Shown here: positions 38,525-48,242 of the stretch, in pieces
Layout of the letters: each line of letters starts with the position of its first letter
Numbering within the stretch: the first letter of the stretch is position 1
From: Demequina sediminis
Lineage (GTDB): Bacteria > Actinomycetota > Actinomycetes > Actinomycetales > Demequinaceae
DNA: 64,000 nt
Assembly: GCF_030296675.1 (NCBI RefSeq)
Contig: NZ_AP027736.1
Coordinates: 496,001 to 560,000, forward strand
Direction: 5' to 3'
Position numbers and translations under genes: made by a program
Notes under the pieces: generated by a model
The model's input: the letters and a program-made list of their open reading frames with translations, nothing else
What the model was told of the DNA's origin: nothing
Database searches by the model: none

Positions 38525-39288
38525 TGTCCGGCGCGGGCGGCGTTTCGGAGACGAGTGCGGTCGCGCCGCGGCTCGCGCGCGGTCCCGCCCGTCGCGCGGC
38601 GCTGATGCTCGAGCTGAGGCGGCGTGCGGCACCCGGCGGAGTCGGTGTCGGAGTCGACGACCTCGCCGCGGCAGTTGGCCTGCACCCCAACACCGCGCGC
38701 GAACATCTCGACGTCCTGGTCGCCGAGGGGCTCGTGGAACGCCTCCCCGGACCGCGGACGGGCCGGGGGCGTCCGCGGGCGCTGTACGCGGCGGTCCCGT
38801 CGCCGGGTGCGGCCGCAATGCCTGCCACCTTCACCGCGACCGGAGCGGAGGCCCACGACCTGCGCGATCGGGTGCTGCGCATCGTCCTCTCTCACTACGG
38901 AACCGGGCCCGAGGAGGCCGCCGCGGCCGTCGAGCGAGAGGGCTCACGCTGGGGCGAGGATCTTGGGCGGGCGGCCGGTTCCGTCGGCGGGGTCACCGCG
39001 GTGGTCGGGCTGGTCTCGCGGGAGCTGGAGTCGATGGGGATGGAGCCGCGCGTGCTTGAGGAGGCGCGGGGAGCGGGGGACCTGGGTGCCTCCGCGGGCG
39101 CCGTGCACGTCGAGATCGGGGCGTGCCCCCTCGCCGCACTCGCTCACGACCGCCCGGATGTCGTGTGCGGGGTTCATGCCGCGATGCTGCGGGGTCTCGC
39201 GCGGGGCGCGGGTGCGGACAGTGTCGACGTGCGGCTGCTGCCGTTCGAGGGGCCGCTCATGTGCCGCGTCGAGGTCGCGGCGAGCTGA
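38524..39288 (+). CDS. Helix-turn-helix regulator with three conserved-type cysteines (SufR/metal-sensor-like)
   Basis: A 254-residue winged-helix protein: DDLAAAVGLHPNTAREHLDV is the helix-turn-helix and RLPGPRTGRGRPRALYA the wing. The C-terminal ligand domain has Cys in IGACPLAAL, DVVCGVHAA and LMCRVEVA, spaced like the Fe-S ligands of SufR-type regulators. The start overlaps the DUF2249 stop (TGATG). An NO- or Fe-S-responsive control of the upstream operon is inferred. Confidence 0.75.
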   Translation: MSGAGGVSETSAVAPRLARGPARRAALMLELRRRAAPGGVGVGVDDLAAAVGLHPNTAREHLDVLVAEGLVERLPGPRTGRGRPRALYAAVPSPGAAAMPATFTATGAEAHDLRDRVLRIVLSHYGTGPEEAAAAVEREGSRWGEDLGRAAGSVGGVTAVVGLVSRELESMGMEPRVLEEARGAGDLGASAGAVHVEIGACPLAALAHDRPDVVCGVHAAMLRGLARGAGADSVDVRLLPFEGPLMCRVEVAAS

Positions 39289-39408
39289 GGCGTGGGGGTG
39301 CCGAGCGTCGTGTCCTCGCTTGTCCGAGAAGCACTCGAGCACACGGTTAGGTCCGTGCGCTGACGCTGAACCATTGCAAGGCATCGATGCCCGGTGCCGG
39401 AACGCGCA

Positions 39409-39444
39409 GAAGCCCCCGACACCTGGTGAGGTGCCGGGGGCTTC
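39409..39444. terminator. Bidirectional hairpin terminator between HTH gene and glnA1
   Basis: Arms GAAGCCCCCGACACC and GGTGCCGGGGGCTTC (one mismatch) flank a TGGTGA loop. It lies between the convergent HTH regulator and glnA1, 14 bp past the glnA1 stop. Confidence 0.75.
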
Positions 39445-39457
39445 CTTGAAGCGCTAC

Positions 39458-40890
39458 TTAGCAGTCGTAGTAGAGCTCGAACTCGTGCGGGTGCGGACGG
39501 AAGCGCAGCGGGTCGATCTCCTGCGTGCGCTTGAGGTCGATCCACATCTCGATGAGGTCCTCGGTGAACACGCCACCCTCGGTGAGGAAGCCGTGGTCCG
39601 CCTCGAGGGCGTCGAGCACCTCGGGGAGCGAGGCCGGGACCTGCTGGATCTGAGCGTGCTCCTCCGGGGGAGCTCGTAGAGGTCCTTGTCCACCGGGGCA
39701 GGGGGCTCGATGCGGTTCTTGATGCCGTCGAGGCCCGCCATGAGCAGTGCCGCGAACGCGAGGTACGGGTTCGACGACGGGTCGGGGGCGCGGAACTCGA
39801 TGCGCTTGGCCTTGGCGTTCGAACCGGTGATCGGGATGCGGACTGCGGCGGAGCGGTTGCGAGCCGAGTACACCAGGTTGACCGGCGCCTCGTAGCCCGG
39901 CACGAGGCGGTGGTACGAGTTGACGGTCGGGTTGGTGAACGCGAGCAGCGACGGCGCGTGCTTGAGGATGCCGCCGATGTACCAGCGGGCGATGTCGGAC
40001 AGGCCGCCGTAGCCGGACTCGTCGTAGAAGAGCGGCTCGCCGTTCTTCCAGATCGACTGGTGGACGTGCATGCCGGAGCCGTTGTCACCAAACAGCGGCT
40101 TGGGCATGAAGGTCACGGTCTTGCCCGCGCGCCATGCGACGTTCTTGACGACGTACTTGAACTTCTGGATGTCGTCGCCCGCGTGCAACAGCGTGTTGAA
40201 GCGGTAGTTGATCTCCTGCTGACCGGCGGTGCCCACCTCGTGGTGCGCACGCTCGAGCTTCAGGCCCACCTCCTCGAGGACCTTGCACATCTCGTCGCGG
40301 AGGTCAGCGAACTGGTCGCCGGGGGAGACGGGGAAGTAGCCGCCCTTGTAGCGCGTCTTGTAGCCGCGGTTGGCGGAGCCGTCTGCCTCGGTCTCGACGC
40401 CGGTGTTCCACCAGCCCTCGGAGGACTCGATGTGGTAGTAACCCTCGTGCTGGTTCGTGTCGAAGCGCACGGAGTCGAAGATGAAGAACTCCGCCTCGGG
40501 GGCGAAGAAGGCGGTGTCGCCGATTCCGGTCGACTTCAGGTACTCGACGGCCTTGGCCGCGATGTTGCGGGGGTCACGCGAGTAGGGCTCGTTCGTGAAC
40601 GGGTCCACGATCGAGAAGTTGATGACCAGCGTCTTCGCCTTGCGGAACGGGTCGACGAATGCGGTCGCGACGTCCGGCAGCAGCTTCATGTCGGACTCGT
40701 TGATCGCCTGGAAGCCACGGATCGACGAGCCGTCGAACATGGCGCCCTCGGTGAACACGTCCTCGGTGAACTGCGACGCGGGAATGTTGAAGTGGTGCAT
40801 CTGACCGGGCAGGTCGCAGAAGCGGATGTCGACGAACTCGACGCCCTCGTTCTTCACGTACTCGATCGCCTCGTTGGCGTCTTTGAACAT
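39458..40890 (-). CDS. glnA: Type I glutamine synthetase, frameshifted near 39666
   Basis: The main ammonia-assimilating dodecameric enzyme, about 477 residues after repair. Conserved blocks: [61 protein letters not shown] and [15 protein letters not shown]. The GlnE target Tyr is in VDKDLYELP, just before the break. Adding one G to plus-strand run 39666-39670 restores the C-terminus, ending ELYYDC. ATG 40890 has AAGGAG 6 nt upstream. Regulation by reversible adenylylation by the nearby glnE product is expected. Confidence 0.95.
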
Positions 40891-41053
40891 CCGGTACTCC
40901 TTGAACAGATGGACAGGCCTGGACTGGCACCTCACACCCTAAGGGGGCTCCGTTGCCGCCACGTACACGTCATGTTTCCAAAGTGTTAACTGTGGCCGCT
41001 TGCACGCGTGGACGCGTGTCCCTGGGCAGGGGAGTGGGCACCGCCCAGCCGGA

Positions 41054-41059
41054 TAACCT
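41054..41059 (+). promoter_or_regulatory. Leaderless -10 element for the RDD gene
   Basis: TAACCT lies 8 nt before GTG 41068; spacing is slightly longer than in the other cases. Confidence 0.4.
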
Positions 41060-41067
41060 TGGGTCTC

Positions 41068-41541
41068 GTGACGCCGCCCGACACCACCGCGCCCGACAAC
41101 CCTGTGCCCGACCCCTCCTCACCGGACACGCCGGCCGCCCCGTCCGCCCGGATCCCGCGCCGGCTCGCGGGCATCGGCATCGACTGGGTGCTGAGCCTGC
41201 TCATCTCGTCGGCATTCTTTCCCGACCCCGACTACCCGGTCGAGGCGGTGAGCGCGGTCGAGCGCGCGCTGCTGTCGGGGTCCTCCTTCGCGACGCTCGG
41301 GGTGTGGGCGGCCCAGCACCTGCTGCTGGTCGCCACGCTGGGCAGCACGATCGGCCACCGGATCGTGGGACTGCGCGTGGTGCGCGAGGACGGCGCTCCC
41401 GCGGTGGGCCTCATCAAGGCGGCAATCCGCACGGTGCTGCTCGCACTCGTCATCCCCGCAGTGGTGTGGGGGCCGGACGGGCGCGGCCTTCACGATCGTG
41501 TGGCCCACACCCGCATCACACGCCTGGGAGGCGACTCATGA
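41068..41541 (+). CDS. RDD-family membrane protein
   Basis: A 157-residue membrane protein. The RDD signature is RIPRRLAGIGIDWVLSLLIS, then GSTIGHRIVGLRVVREDG and a second helix pair, ending GLHDRVAHTRI. A Pro/Thr/Asp-rich cytosolic tail of about 25 residues precedes the domain. An RDD gene beside glnA is conserved in actinobacteria (recalled from Mycobacterium). Its function is unknown; some RDD proteins are Na+/H+ antiporters. GTG 41068 was preferred over 41008 because of the promoter position. Confidence 0.82.
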   Translation: MTPPDTTAPDNPVPDPSSPDTPAAPSARIPRRLAGIGIDWVLSLLISSAFFPDPDYPVEAVSAVERALLSGSSFATLGVWAAQHLLLVATLGSTIGHRIVGLRVVREDGAPAVGLIKAAIRTVLLALVIPAVVWGPDGRGLHDRVAHTRITRLGGDS

Positions 41542-42182
41542 CCACGCTCGACGCGGCGGCCGTGCTGCTCGACATGGACGGCACCCTCATCGACTCGACC
41601 GCCACCGTCGACACGGTGTGGGGAGACTTCGCCCGCCAGGCCGGCTTCGACGTCGCCGAGGTGCTGGCGACCGTCCACGGCGTGCCCGCGCGCGCGACGC
41701 TGCGACGCTTCCTGGGCGAGCACGCCGACATCGAGCCATGGTTCGCGCAGATCGCGCAGTGGGAGGCCGAGCGCTTCGACGCGGACGTCGAGATCCCCGG
41801 GGCGGTCGCCGCGGTGCGCACGCTGCCCGCGGGGCGCTGGGCCGTGGTCACCTCCGCGCTGCGCGAGCCGGCCCTGCGCCGCCTCGCGCGCCTGGGCTTC
41901 CCCGCGATCGACGTCATGATCGCCGCCGAGGACGTGGCGCGCGGCAAGCCTGACCCCGAGCCCTACCGGCGCGGCGCGCAGGCGCTGGGCGCCGACCCTC
42001 GCGAGTGCGTGGTCTTCGAGGACGCCGATGCCGGGGTGAGGGCGGCCCTCGCGGCTGGGGCGACCGTGGTGGTCGTGGGCACGCTCGACACCGATGCCAC
42101 GGTGGGCCTCGCGCGCGTGCGCGACATGAGCGACGTGCGCTTCAGTGCGTCCGAGCAGGGCGTGCGGGTGAAGCTGGGCTGA
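41538..42182 (+). CDS. HAD-superfamily phosphatase (beta-phosphoglucomutase/sugar-phosphatase-like)
   Basis: A 214-residue cytosolic HAD hydrolase. Motif I is LLDMDGTLIDST, motif II VVTSALREP, motif III GKPDPEPYRRGA, and the final acid pair is VVFEDADAGVRAA. The cap domain of about 60 residues places it with sugar-phosphate phosphatases such as glycerol-3-phosphatase. The start overlaps the RDD stop (ATGA). Confidence 0.85.
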   Translation: MTTLDAAAVLLDMDGTLIDSTATVDTVWGDFARQAGFDVAEVLATVHGVPARATLRRFLGEHADIEPWFAQIAQWEAERFDADVEIPGAVAAVRTLPAGRWAVVTSALREPALRRLARLGFPAIDVMIAAEDVARGKPDPEPYRRGAQALGADPRECVVFEDADAGVRAALAAGATVVVVGTLDTDATVGLARVRDMSDVRFSASEQGVRVKLG

Positions 42183-42188
42183 GACGCT

Positions 42189-42205
42189 GGGCGCACTCAG
42201 CGCCC
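42189..42205. terminator. Small hairpin between convergent HAD and DUF4191 genes
   Basis: GGGCGC, loop ACTCA, GCGCCC within the 14-bp gap and the end of the DUF4191 gene. It is the only hairpin available to either gene; strength is uncertain. Confidence 0.35.
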
Positions 42206-42898
42206 GCGCATGCCCTTGCGGTCGGGACGCGCGCGCACGGGGTCGATTCCCTTGGGCAGCGGCGGACGCGTCGCGCCGATCGCGCGCAGTCGCGCCTCGA
42301 CGGTGCCACGGTCCGTGCGCTTGAGGGCCTTGGGCGTGCGGCGAATCGCCTTGGTGAGCCCCGTCAGGGGCACCTCGCCCTCGCCGCGCCCCACGTAGAT
42401 GATGGTGACGGGCACTCCGGGCACGAGCTTCTCGATGCGCTTCTGCGCCTGAGTGGCGGGCTTGTGGGCGGCCGCGCCGCCCTCCGCGAGGAGCACGATT
42501 CCGCCGCGACCCACGCCCTGGAACACCACGGCCTTGCCGCGGGGATCCATCGTGACGGGGTTCTCCTCGAACTTCCAGCCGGACCGGATGGCCTGCGCGA
42601 CGGCGAGCGACGCTCCGGTCTGGCCCTCCATGCGCAGGTAGGCGTTCCGCTCGAAGCGACGCGTGAGGTAGAACATCGCTCCCAGGAGCGCCGTCATCAC
42701 GCCGAACAGCGAGGCATAGATCATCGCGGCGATGCCGCCGATGAGGATGCCGACCAGCACGCCGATTCCGGTCGCGCCGATCGCGATGACGAGGATGCCG
42801 GGCAGCAGCAGCTTGTCGTGGGGCGCCGTGACCTTGTAGGCCTGGGCGACCAGGTGGTACCAGCGCTGCTTCTTGGGGCGGGTCTTGTCCTTAGCCAT
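42197..42898 (-). CDS. DUF4191 family membrane protein
   Basis: A 233-residue protein with a basic N-terminus (AKDKTRPKKQRWYHLVAQAY), two membrane helices (about 32-75) and a cytosolic C-terminal domain (KAVVFQGVGRGGIVLLAEGG, VTIIYVGRGEGEVPL). DUF4191 genes sit beside lipA in many actinobacteria. The function is unknown. ATG 42898 is chosen; TAGACT ends 9 nt upstream and may be its -10. Confidence 0.82.
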   Translation of the reverse strand: MAKDKTRPKKQRWYHLVAQAYKVTAPHDKLLLPGILVIAIGATGIGVLVGILIGGIAAMIYASLFGVMTALLGAMFYLTRRFERNAYLRMEGQTGASLAVAQAIRSGWKFEENPVTMDPRGKAVVFQGVGRGGIVLLAEGGAAAHKPATQAQKRIEKLVPGVPVTIIYVGRGEGEVPLTGLTKAIRRTPKALKRTDRGTVEARLRAIGATRPPLPKGIDPVRARPDRKGMRGR

Positions 42899-42945
42899 GA
42901 TGCGCACAGTCTAGTCGCAGGGCCGCGGGGTCCCGAGACCGCGTG

Positions 42946-43962
42946 CTAGCCGAGTTCGGGGCGCGCCTTGAGCAGTGCCGAGGCCTCCTGGCGCGACTCG
43001 GTCTCCTCGCCCAGGTGAGCGAGGGCGGCCGGGATGGGCCGTCCCTTGCGCTTCATCGCCTGCCCCCACAGCCGGCCCGCGCGGTACGACGAGCGCACCA
43101 GGGGACCGGACATCACGCCCAGGAAGCCCATCTCGGTCGCGGCGTCGGAGAGCTCGACAAACTCCTGCGGCTTGACCCACCGGTCCACGGGGTGGTGGCG
43201 GGGGCTCGGACGCAGATACTGCGTGATCGTGATGAGGTCGCATCCCGCGGCATGAAGGTCCCGCAGCGCCTCGATCGCCTCGTCGAACGTCTCGCCCATG
43301 CCCAGGATGAGGTTCGACTTGGTGACCAGCCCGGCGTCCTGCGCGGCGGTGAGCACGGACAGCGAGCGGTCGTAGCGGAAGCCTGGGCGGATGCGCTTGA
43401 ACACGCGGGGGACGGTCTCGAGGTTGTGGGCGAGCACCTCGGGACGCGAGGAGAAGACCTCGGCGAGCTGGTCGGGCTCGGCGTTGAAGTCGGGGATGAG
43501 CAGCTCGACGCCCACGCCCAGGTCGAGGCCGTGGATCTGGCGGACGGTCTCCGCGTAGAGCCACGCACCGCCGTCGTCGAGGTCGTCGCGCGCGACTCCC
43601 GTGATGGTCGAGTACTTGAGGCCCATCTGGCGCACGGACTCCGCGACGCGGCGCGGCTCGTCGGCGTCGAAGGCCGCGGGCTTGCCGGTGTCGATCTGGC
43701 AGAAGTCGCAGCGACGGGTGCACTGGTCACCGCCGATGAGGAACGTGGCCTCGCGGTCCTCCCAGCACTCGAAGATGTTGGGGCACCCGGCCTCCTCGCA
43801 CACCGTGTGCAGGCCGCCGGACTTCACGAGCCCCTTGAGGTCCGTGTACTCGGGACCCATGGTCGCCTTGGTGCGGATCCACTCGGGCTTGCGCTCGATC
43901 GGAACGGCCGAGTTGCGGGCCTCGACACGCAACATCTTGCGGCCCTCGGGTGCGATGGTCAC
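42946..43962 (-). CDS. lipA: Lipoyl synthase
   Basis: A 338-residue radical SAM enzyme inserting two sulphurs into octanoyl groups on lipoyl domains. The auxiliary cluster Cys set [12 protein letters not shown] and the SAM-cluster motif CTRRCDFC are intact, as is the final RSSYRAG motif. GTG 43962 overlaps the lipB stop by GTGA. Its protein substrates are encoded nearby (sucB). Confidence 0.96.
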   Translation of the reverse strand: MTIAPEGRKMLRVEARNSAVPIERKPEWIRTKATMGPEYTDLKGLVKSGGLHTVCEEAGCPNIFECWEDREATFLIGGDQCTRRCDFCQIDTGKPAAFDADEPRRVAESVRQMGLKYSTITGVARDDLDDGGAWLYAETVRQIHGLDLGVGVELLIPDFNAEPDQLAEVFSSRPEVLAHNLETVPRVFKRIRPGFRYDRSLSVLTAAQDAGLVTKSNLILGMGETFDEAIEALRDLHAAGCDLITITQYLRPSPRHHPVDRWVKPQEFVELSDAATEMGFLGVMSGPLVRSSYRAGRLWGQAMKRKGRPIPAALAHLGEETESRQEASALLKARPELG

Positions 43963-44651
43963 ACGGGCTCCTTCGTGGGGAGGGGGTCGGGGACGCTGGT
44001 GTGCGCCGTGGCCCACCTTACGTCCGTCAGGGCGCTTTCCAGGAATCGCACGGTGGGCTCCGCGGCCTCGGCAAGCGTGACGTCCCTGCCGAGCTCGGCC
44101 CCGAGGGACGTGACGTCGGCATCGGAGATCCCGCACGGCACGATCCGGTCGAACGATGCGAGATCGGGCGCGCAGTTGAGCGCGAAGCCGTGCATCGTGA
44201 CGCCCTTCGCGACGCGCACGCCGATCGCACAGATCTTGCGCTCCCTCTTCCCGCCCGACGCGGGAAGCCACACGCCCGAGCGATCCTCGACGCGCATCGT
44301 CTCCAGGCCGAAGGCCGCGCACGCGTCCATCACCGCCTGCTCGAGACGGCGCACGTATTTCACCACATCGACGGGCTCCGCGAGCCGGATGATCGGATAG
44401 CCCACGAGCTGACCCGGACCGTGCCACGTGATGCGTCCCCCGCGATCGACGTCGACCACCGGCGTTCCGTCGACGGGCCGGTCCCACGTGGCCGTGCGGC
44501 GGCCTGCCGTGTAGACGCTCTCGTGCTCGACCAGCAGCACCGTGTCCTCGCGTTCTCCGGCCGCCACCCGAGCGTGAATCTCCCGTTGACGGTCCCACGC
44601 CTCGTGGTACGGAATGAGGCGCGAACCGAGCTCGAGGGGGACGATCTGCAT
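43959..44651 (-). CDS. lipB: Octanoyltransferase
   Basis: A 230-residue enzyme that moves octanoyl from acyl carrier protein to lipoyl domains. Signatures: [18 protein letters not shown], catalytic Lys in [14 protein letters not shown] and catalytic Cys in [20 protein letters not shown] 6 nt before ATG 44651 suggests a leaderless lipB-lipA message. Confidence 0.95.
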   Translation of the reverse strand: MQIVPLELGSRLIPYHEAWDRQREIHARVAAGEREDTVLLVEHESVYTAGRRTATWDRPVDGTPVVDVDRGGRITWHGPGQLVGYPIIRLAEPVDVVKYVRRLEQAVMDACAAFGLETMRVEDRSGVWLPASGGKRERKICAIGVRVAKGVTMHGFALNCAPDLASFDRIVPCGISDADVTSLGAELGRDVTLAEAAEPTVRFLESALTDVRWATAHTSVPDPLPTKEPV

Positions 44652-44657
44652 CACAGA

Positions 44658-44663
44658 AGCGTA
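44658..44663 (-). promoter_or_regulatory. Leaderless -10 element for lipB-lipA
   Basis: TACGCT on the minus strand followed by TCTGTG and ATG 44651. Confidence 0.5.
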
Positions 44664-44706
44664 ACTCTTCGAATCCGCGGGAATACCCCGGGGGCCATTC
44701 GACTTC

Positions 44707-44721
44707 GTGCATGTCATGCAC
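44707..44721. promoter_or_regulatory. Palindrome at the MMPL start
   Basis: GTGCATGTCATGCAC is a perfect 7-1-7 inverted repeat covering two candidate start codons of the MMPL gene. It may be an operator; the regulator is unknown. Confidence 0.4.
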
Positions 44722-44727
44722 GCGAAC

Positions 44728-46907
44728 ATGCGCCCCTGGTTGCGCCCCATCCTCGTCCTCGTGGTGATCGTCGCTTGGCTCGCCGTGGGAGGTGCCGGCG
44801 GCCAGACCTTCGGCAAGCTCTCCGAGGTTCAGGAGAACGACTCGGCCGCCTTCCTGCCCTCGAGCGCGGAGTCCACCGCGGCCGCCAGGGCGCACGCGGA
44901 GTTCGCCCCCGCATCGTCCGTCCCCGCGCTTCTCGCCGTCGAGGGCGGCGCCGAGGATCTCGCGACCGTGCAGTCCTTTGTGGACGAGGTCATGAGCGCG
45001 CCGCTCGAGGGCGACCCCGAGGGTCGCGCCGTGGGCGAGGTCACGCTCACCGGCCCCGGCGGGGAGGGCCCGCAGGCGATCCCCTCGGAGGACGGCGAGG
45101 CGATCCTCGTGTCCTTCGCGATCGACGCCGAGGTCTTCGACTCCCAGGTGGGTGAGGAGTCCTTCGCACAGGTCTTTGTGGAGACGATGCGCGCGGCGTG
45201 GGAGGAGGCCGACACGGGCCTCACGGGATACGTCACCGGCCCCGCCGGCCTGGTCGCTGATCTCACCGCCGCGTTTGCCGGCATCGACGGCATCCTGCTG
45301 CTCGTGGCGCTCGGCGTCGTGCTCGTTATCCTGCTGATCGTCTACCGCAGCCCCGTGCTGCCGTTCCTGGTCTTGTCGACCTCGATGATCGCGCTCACGG
45401 GAGCGATCATCGCGGTGTACGCCCTCGCGAATGCGGACGTCATCACGCTCAACGGCCAGAGCCAGGGCATCATGTTCATCCTCGTGGTGGGCGCCACCAC
45501 CGACTACGCGCTGCTGCTCGTCGCGCGCTATCGGGAGGAGCTGCTGCGCACCGAATCGCCCTACACGGCGCTCGCCACCGCATGGAAGCGCTCGCTCGAA
45601 CCCATCGCCGCATCGGCCGGCACGGTCGTGCTCGGCCTGCTCGTGCTGCTGCTGAGCGACCTCAAGTCGAACTCCGCGCTCGGCCCCGCCGGCGCGATCG
45701 GCATCGCGGCATCGTTCTTCGCGGCCCTCACGCTGCTGCCCGCGTTGCTGCTGATCGGCGGCAAGCACGCGCGCGGCGTCTTCTGGCCCGCGATGCCCCG
45801 CTACCGCGGTGACGAGGCGACCGCCACGGCCGACACCGTCGAGGAGGTCGAGAGGCGTTCTGGCGTGTGGGGCCGCGTCTCGCGCGGCGTCGACCGCCAC
45901 CCGCGACGCGTGTGGGTTGCCGCCGCGCTGGGCCTCGCGATCCTCGCGGCCTTCCTGCCCACGTTCCAGTCCGGCGGGCTGGGCGAGCGGGACGTCTTCA
46001 CGCAGCAGACCGACTCCGTGAGCGGCTTCGAACTCCTCGAGGAGCACTTCGACGCGGGTGCGACGTCGCCCATGCGCATCATCACCCCCGAGGAGTCCGC
46101 CGCAGAGATGGTCGAGGCCGTCTCCGCGGTCGAGGGCGTCGAGACCGTGTACGTGCTGACCCCCGCGGTCGCGGCGGGCGCGCCCCCGGCGCGGTTGAGG
46201 AGGACCCGCTGGTCATCGACGGTCGCGTCGAGGTCAACGCGATCACGCGCGTCGCGGCATCGTCCTCCGCGGCGACCGATATCGCTGCCGAGGTACGCAC
46301 CGTCGCCCACGACGTCAACCCCGGTGCGTTGGTCGGCGGTCAGGCGGCGGAGGCGCTCGACACGCGCCTGACGTCCGAGCGCGACCTGCGCGTGATCCTG
46401 CCCACGATCCTTGTGGTCATCCTGCTGGTCCTCATGCTGTTGCTGAGGTCCGTGCTCGCGCCGGTGCTCATCATCCTCGCGAACGTGTTGAGCTTCGCGG
46501 CGACCATGGGCCTGTCCGCGATCGTCTTCAACCACGTCTTCGACTTCCCCGGCACCGATGCGGCGGTCCCGCTGCTCGCGTTTGTGTTCCTGGTGGCGCT
46601 GGGTGTGGACTACTCGATCTTCCTCATGTCGCGTGCACGGGAGGAGTCGCTCCTCCACGGCTCGCGCGAGGGCATCAGGCGCGCCCTCGCCGTGACCGGA
46701 GGCGTCATCACGTCGGCCGGAATCGTGCTCGCCGCGACATTTGCGGCGCTGGGCGTGATCCCGCTGATCTTCCTCGCCCAGCTCGCGTTCATCGTCGCGG
46801 CGGGCGTGCTGATCGACACCTTCGTGGTGCGGTCGCTGCTCATCCCCGGGCTGATCGGCGATATCGGCCGCCGTGCGTGGTGGCCGTCGCGGAAGATTCG
46901 CGACTAG
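44728..46907 (+). CDS. MMPL-family (RND) transporter, frameshifted near 46183
   Basis: A membrane exporter of about 726 residues with the MMPL duplication: helix, outer domain, six helices, twice. Marker phrases are [19 protein letters not shown] in half one and [18 protein letters not shown] in half two (the Asp-Tyr proton-relay motif in both). Adding one C to run 46183-46187 joins [18 protein letters not shown]. The start is uncertain: ATG 44728 puts the first helix at the N-terminus, with GTG 44707 and ATG 44716 as alternatives. The substrate is unknown; relatives export lipids or drugs. Confidence 0.88.
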
Positions 46908-46921
46908 CGCCACCGGCCGGC

Positions 46922-46953
46922 GGGGCCCGTTCTCCCTGTGGAGAACGGGCCCC
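46922..46953 (+). terminator. Perfect hairpin terminator after the MMPL gene
   Basis: A 14-bp stem GGGGCCCGTTCTCC / GGAGAACGGGCCCC with a CTGT loop, 15 bp after the MMPL stop. Confidence 0.75.
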
Positions 46954-46982
46954 GACGCGTCTCACGGTGCGACGGTGGACTC

Positions 46983-48242
46983 ATGCCGTCCGCACCCGCC
47001 CGCGTCGCACCCCTCGCGCTGGATCGCGTCTCGCGCGTGGTGGGGCGGGGCGACAGGGACGAGCGCCTGGCGCGGGAGCGCGTGGCGGACCTGGCGTCGG
47101 TCGCGCACCCGGGCGTGTGCGTCCCGCTGGATGTCGCCCGCGAGGACGATGCCGTGGTCGCGTGCTCTCCCCGCGTCGCCGGGGTTGCGCTCTCCGGCGC
47201 GGGGCCGGTCGAGGCGTTGGGAGAGTGGGTGTGGCTCGTCGCGTCCCTCGCCGATGCCCTCGCCGCGCTGCATCGAGCAGGCTTCAGCCACGGTGACGTG
47301 TCGCCGGCCAACGTGATCGTGGGTGTGCGGCCGGTGCTGATCGATCTGGTGGGGGCCGCGCTGGGCCGCGAGAGGGGCACGCCGGGCTTCGCCGCTCCCG
47401 AGCGCGCGCGAGGAGGGCCATCTCCCGCGGCGGACGTCTATGCGCTCGGGGCGGTCGCGCTCGCCGTGGCGGGGGACACGATCCGCACGCAGGCGGAGGC
47501 GTGGATGGTGCCTCTCCTCGCACAGGATCCTGACGCGCGCCCCACGGCGGCGGCCGTCGCGGCGGGGCTGTCGCGCTGCGCGGCGCCGGTGAGGTGGCGC
47601 CCCGAGGCCGACGTCCCTCGCCAGGGCACGCCGCCTCCCGCGCGCACCGAGCGCGATCCTCGCGCGTGGGCGTGGAGACTCGTGCGTCGACCGGTGCGCA
47701 CCTTGGTGATCGCCCTTGCCTGCGTGGCGGCGATCGCATGGATCGCGTGGGGACCCGACCTCGCGGCGAGCGAGCCGTCCGCGCGCGGCGCTGAACTAGC
47801 CGCCGACTCCGTGCCGGCGGATCCGGCGCCGGTGCTCAGTCCTCCGGCGCCCGTCGCGGCGGCCGTCGCCCTGACCACGGCGCGAGGCGAGGCGCTCGCC
47901 GTGGGCGACGGCGAGGCGTTGGTCGCGATGACGGTGCCGGGCAGCGGCGCGTGGGCGACCGCCTCGCGCGAGGCGCGGTCACTCGAGGAGGGGACGGTGT
48001 TCGAGGGGCTTGTCATCGCCGAGCGCGGGGCGGTGCAGGTCGAGGTGGGCGACGCGGTCGAGGGAGACAACGGTGCGCCGAGGCGTGCCTTGGTGGCCGT
48101 CACCTACGAGGTCTCGCCACACGCGCGCAGCGACCCCGACGGGCACAGCGTCGCGGTGCCGGCGCACACGCAGACGGCGCTGCTCGCGCTCGAGTGGTCG
48201 GGGACCGTCTGGAGGGTCGCGGAGGTCAGCGACCCTCCGTGA
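46983..48242 (+). CDS. Lysine-free transmembrane pseudokinase (Ser/Thr kinase-like)
   Basis: A 419-residue protein. Residues 1-175 resemble a protein kinase: HGDVSPANVIV (catalytic loop Asp and Asn), LIDLVGAA (in place of DFG), GTPGFAAPER (APE motif) and ADVYALGAVAL. The glycine loop and ATP-binding Lys are missing, and the whole protein contains no Lys. One membrane helix (about 235-255, LVIALACVAAIAWIAWG) leads to an outer domain of about 160 residues that looks unrelated to PASTA. It probably senses or scaffolds rather than phosphorylates. The 3' end overlaps the convergent epimerase gene by 17 bp. Confidence 0.72.
   Translation: MPSAPARVAPLALDRVSRVVGRGDRDERLARERVADLASVAHPGVCVPLDVAREDDAVVACSPRVAGVALSGAGPVEALGEWVWLVASLADALAALHRAGFSHGDVSPANVIVGVRPVLIDLVGAALGRERGTPGFAAPERARGGPSPAADVYALGAVALAVAGDTIRTQAEAWMVPLLAQDPDARPTAAAVAAGLSRCAAPVRWRPEADVPRQGTPPPARTERDPRAWAWRLVRRPVRTLVIALACVAAIAWIAWGPDLAASEPSARGAELAADSVPADPAPVLSPPAPVAAAVALTTARGEALAVGDGEALVAMTVPGSGAWATASREARSLEEGTVFEGLVIAERGAVQVEVGDAVEGDNGAPRRALVAVTYEVSPHARSDPDGHSVAVPAHTQTALLALEWSGTVWRVAEVSDPP

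Noticed and set aside
42946..46047. A 1033-residue open frame running from lipA back across the MMPL gene
   Set aside because: Only the lipA portion makes sense. The rest is antisense to lipB and MMPL coding sequence, a result of high GC content.
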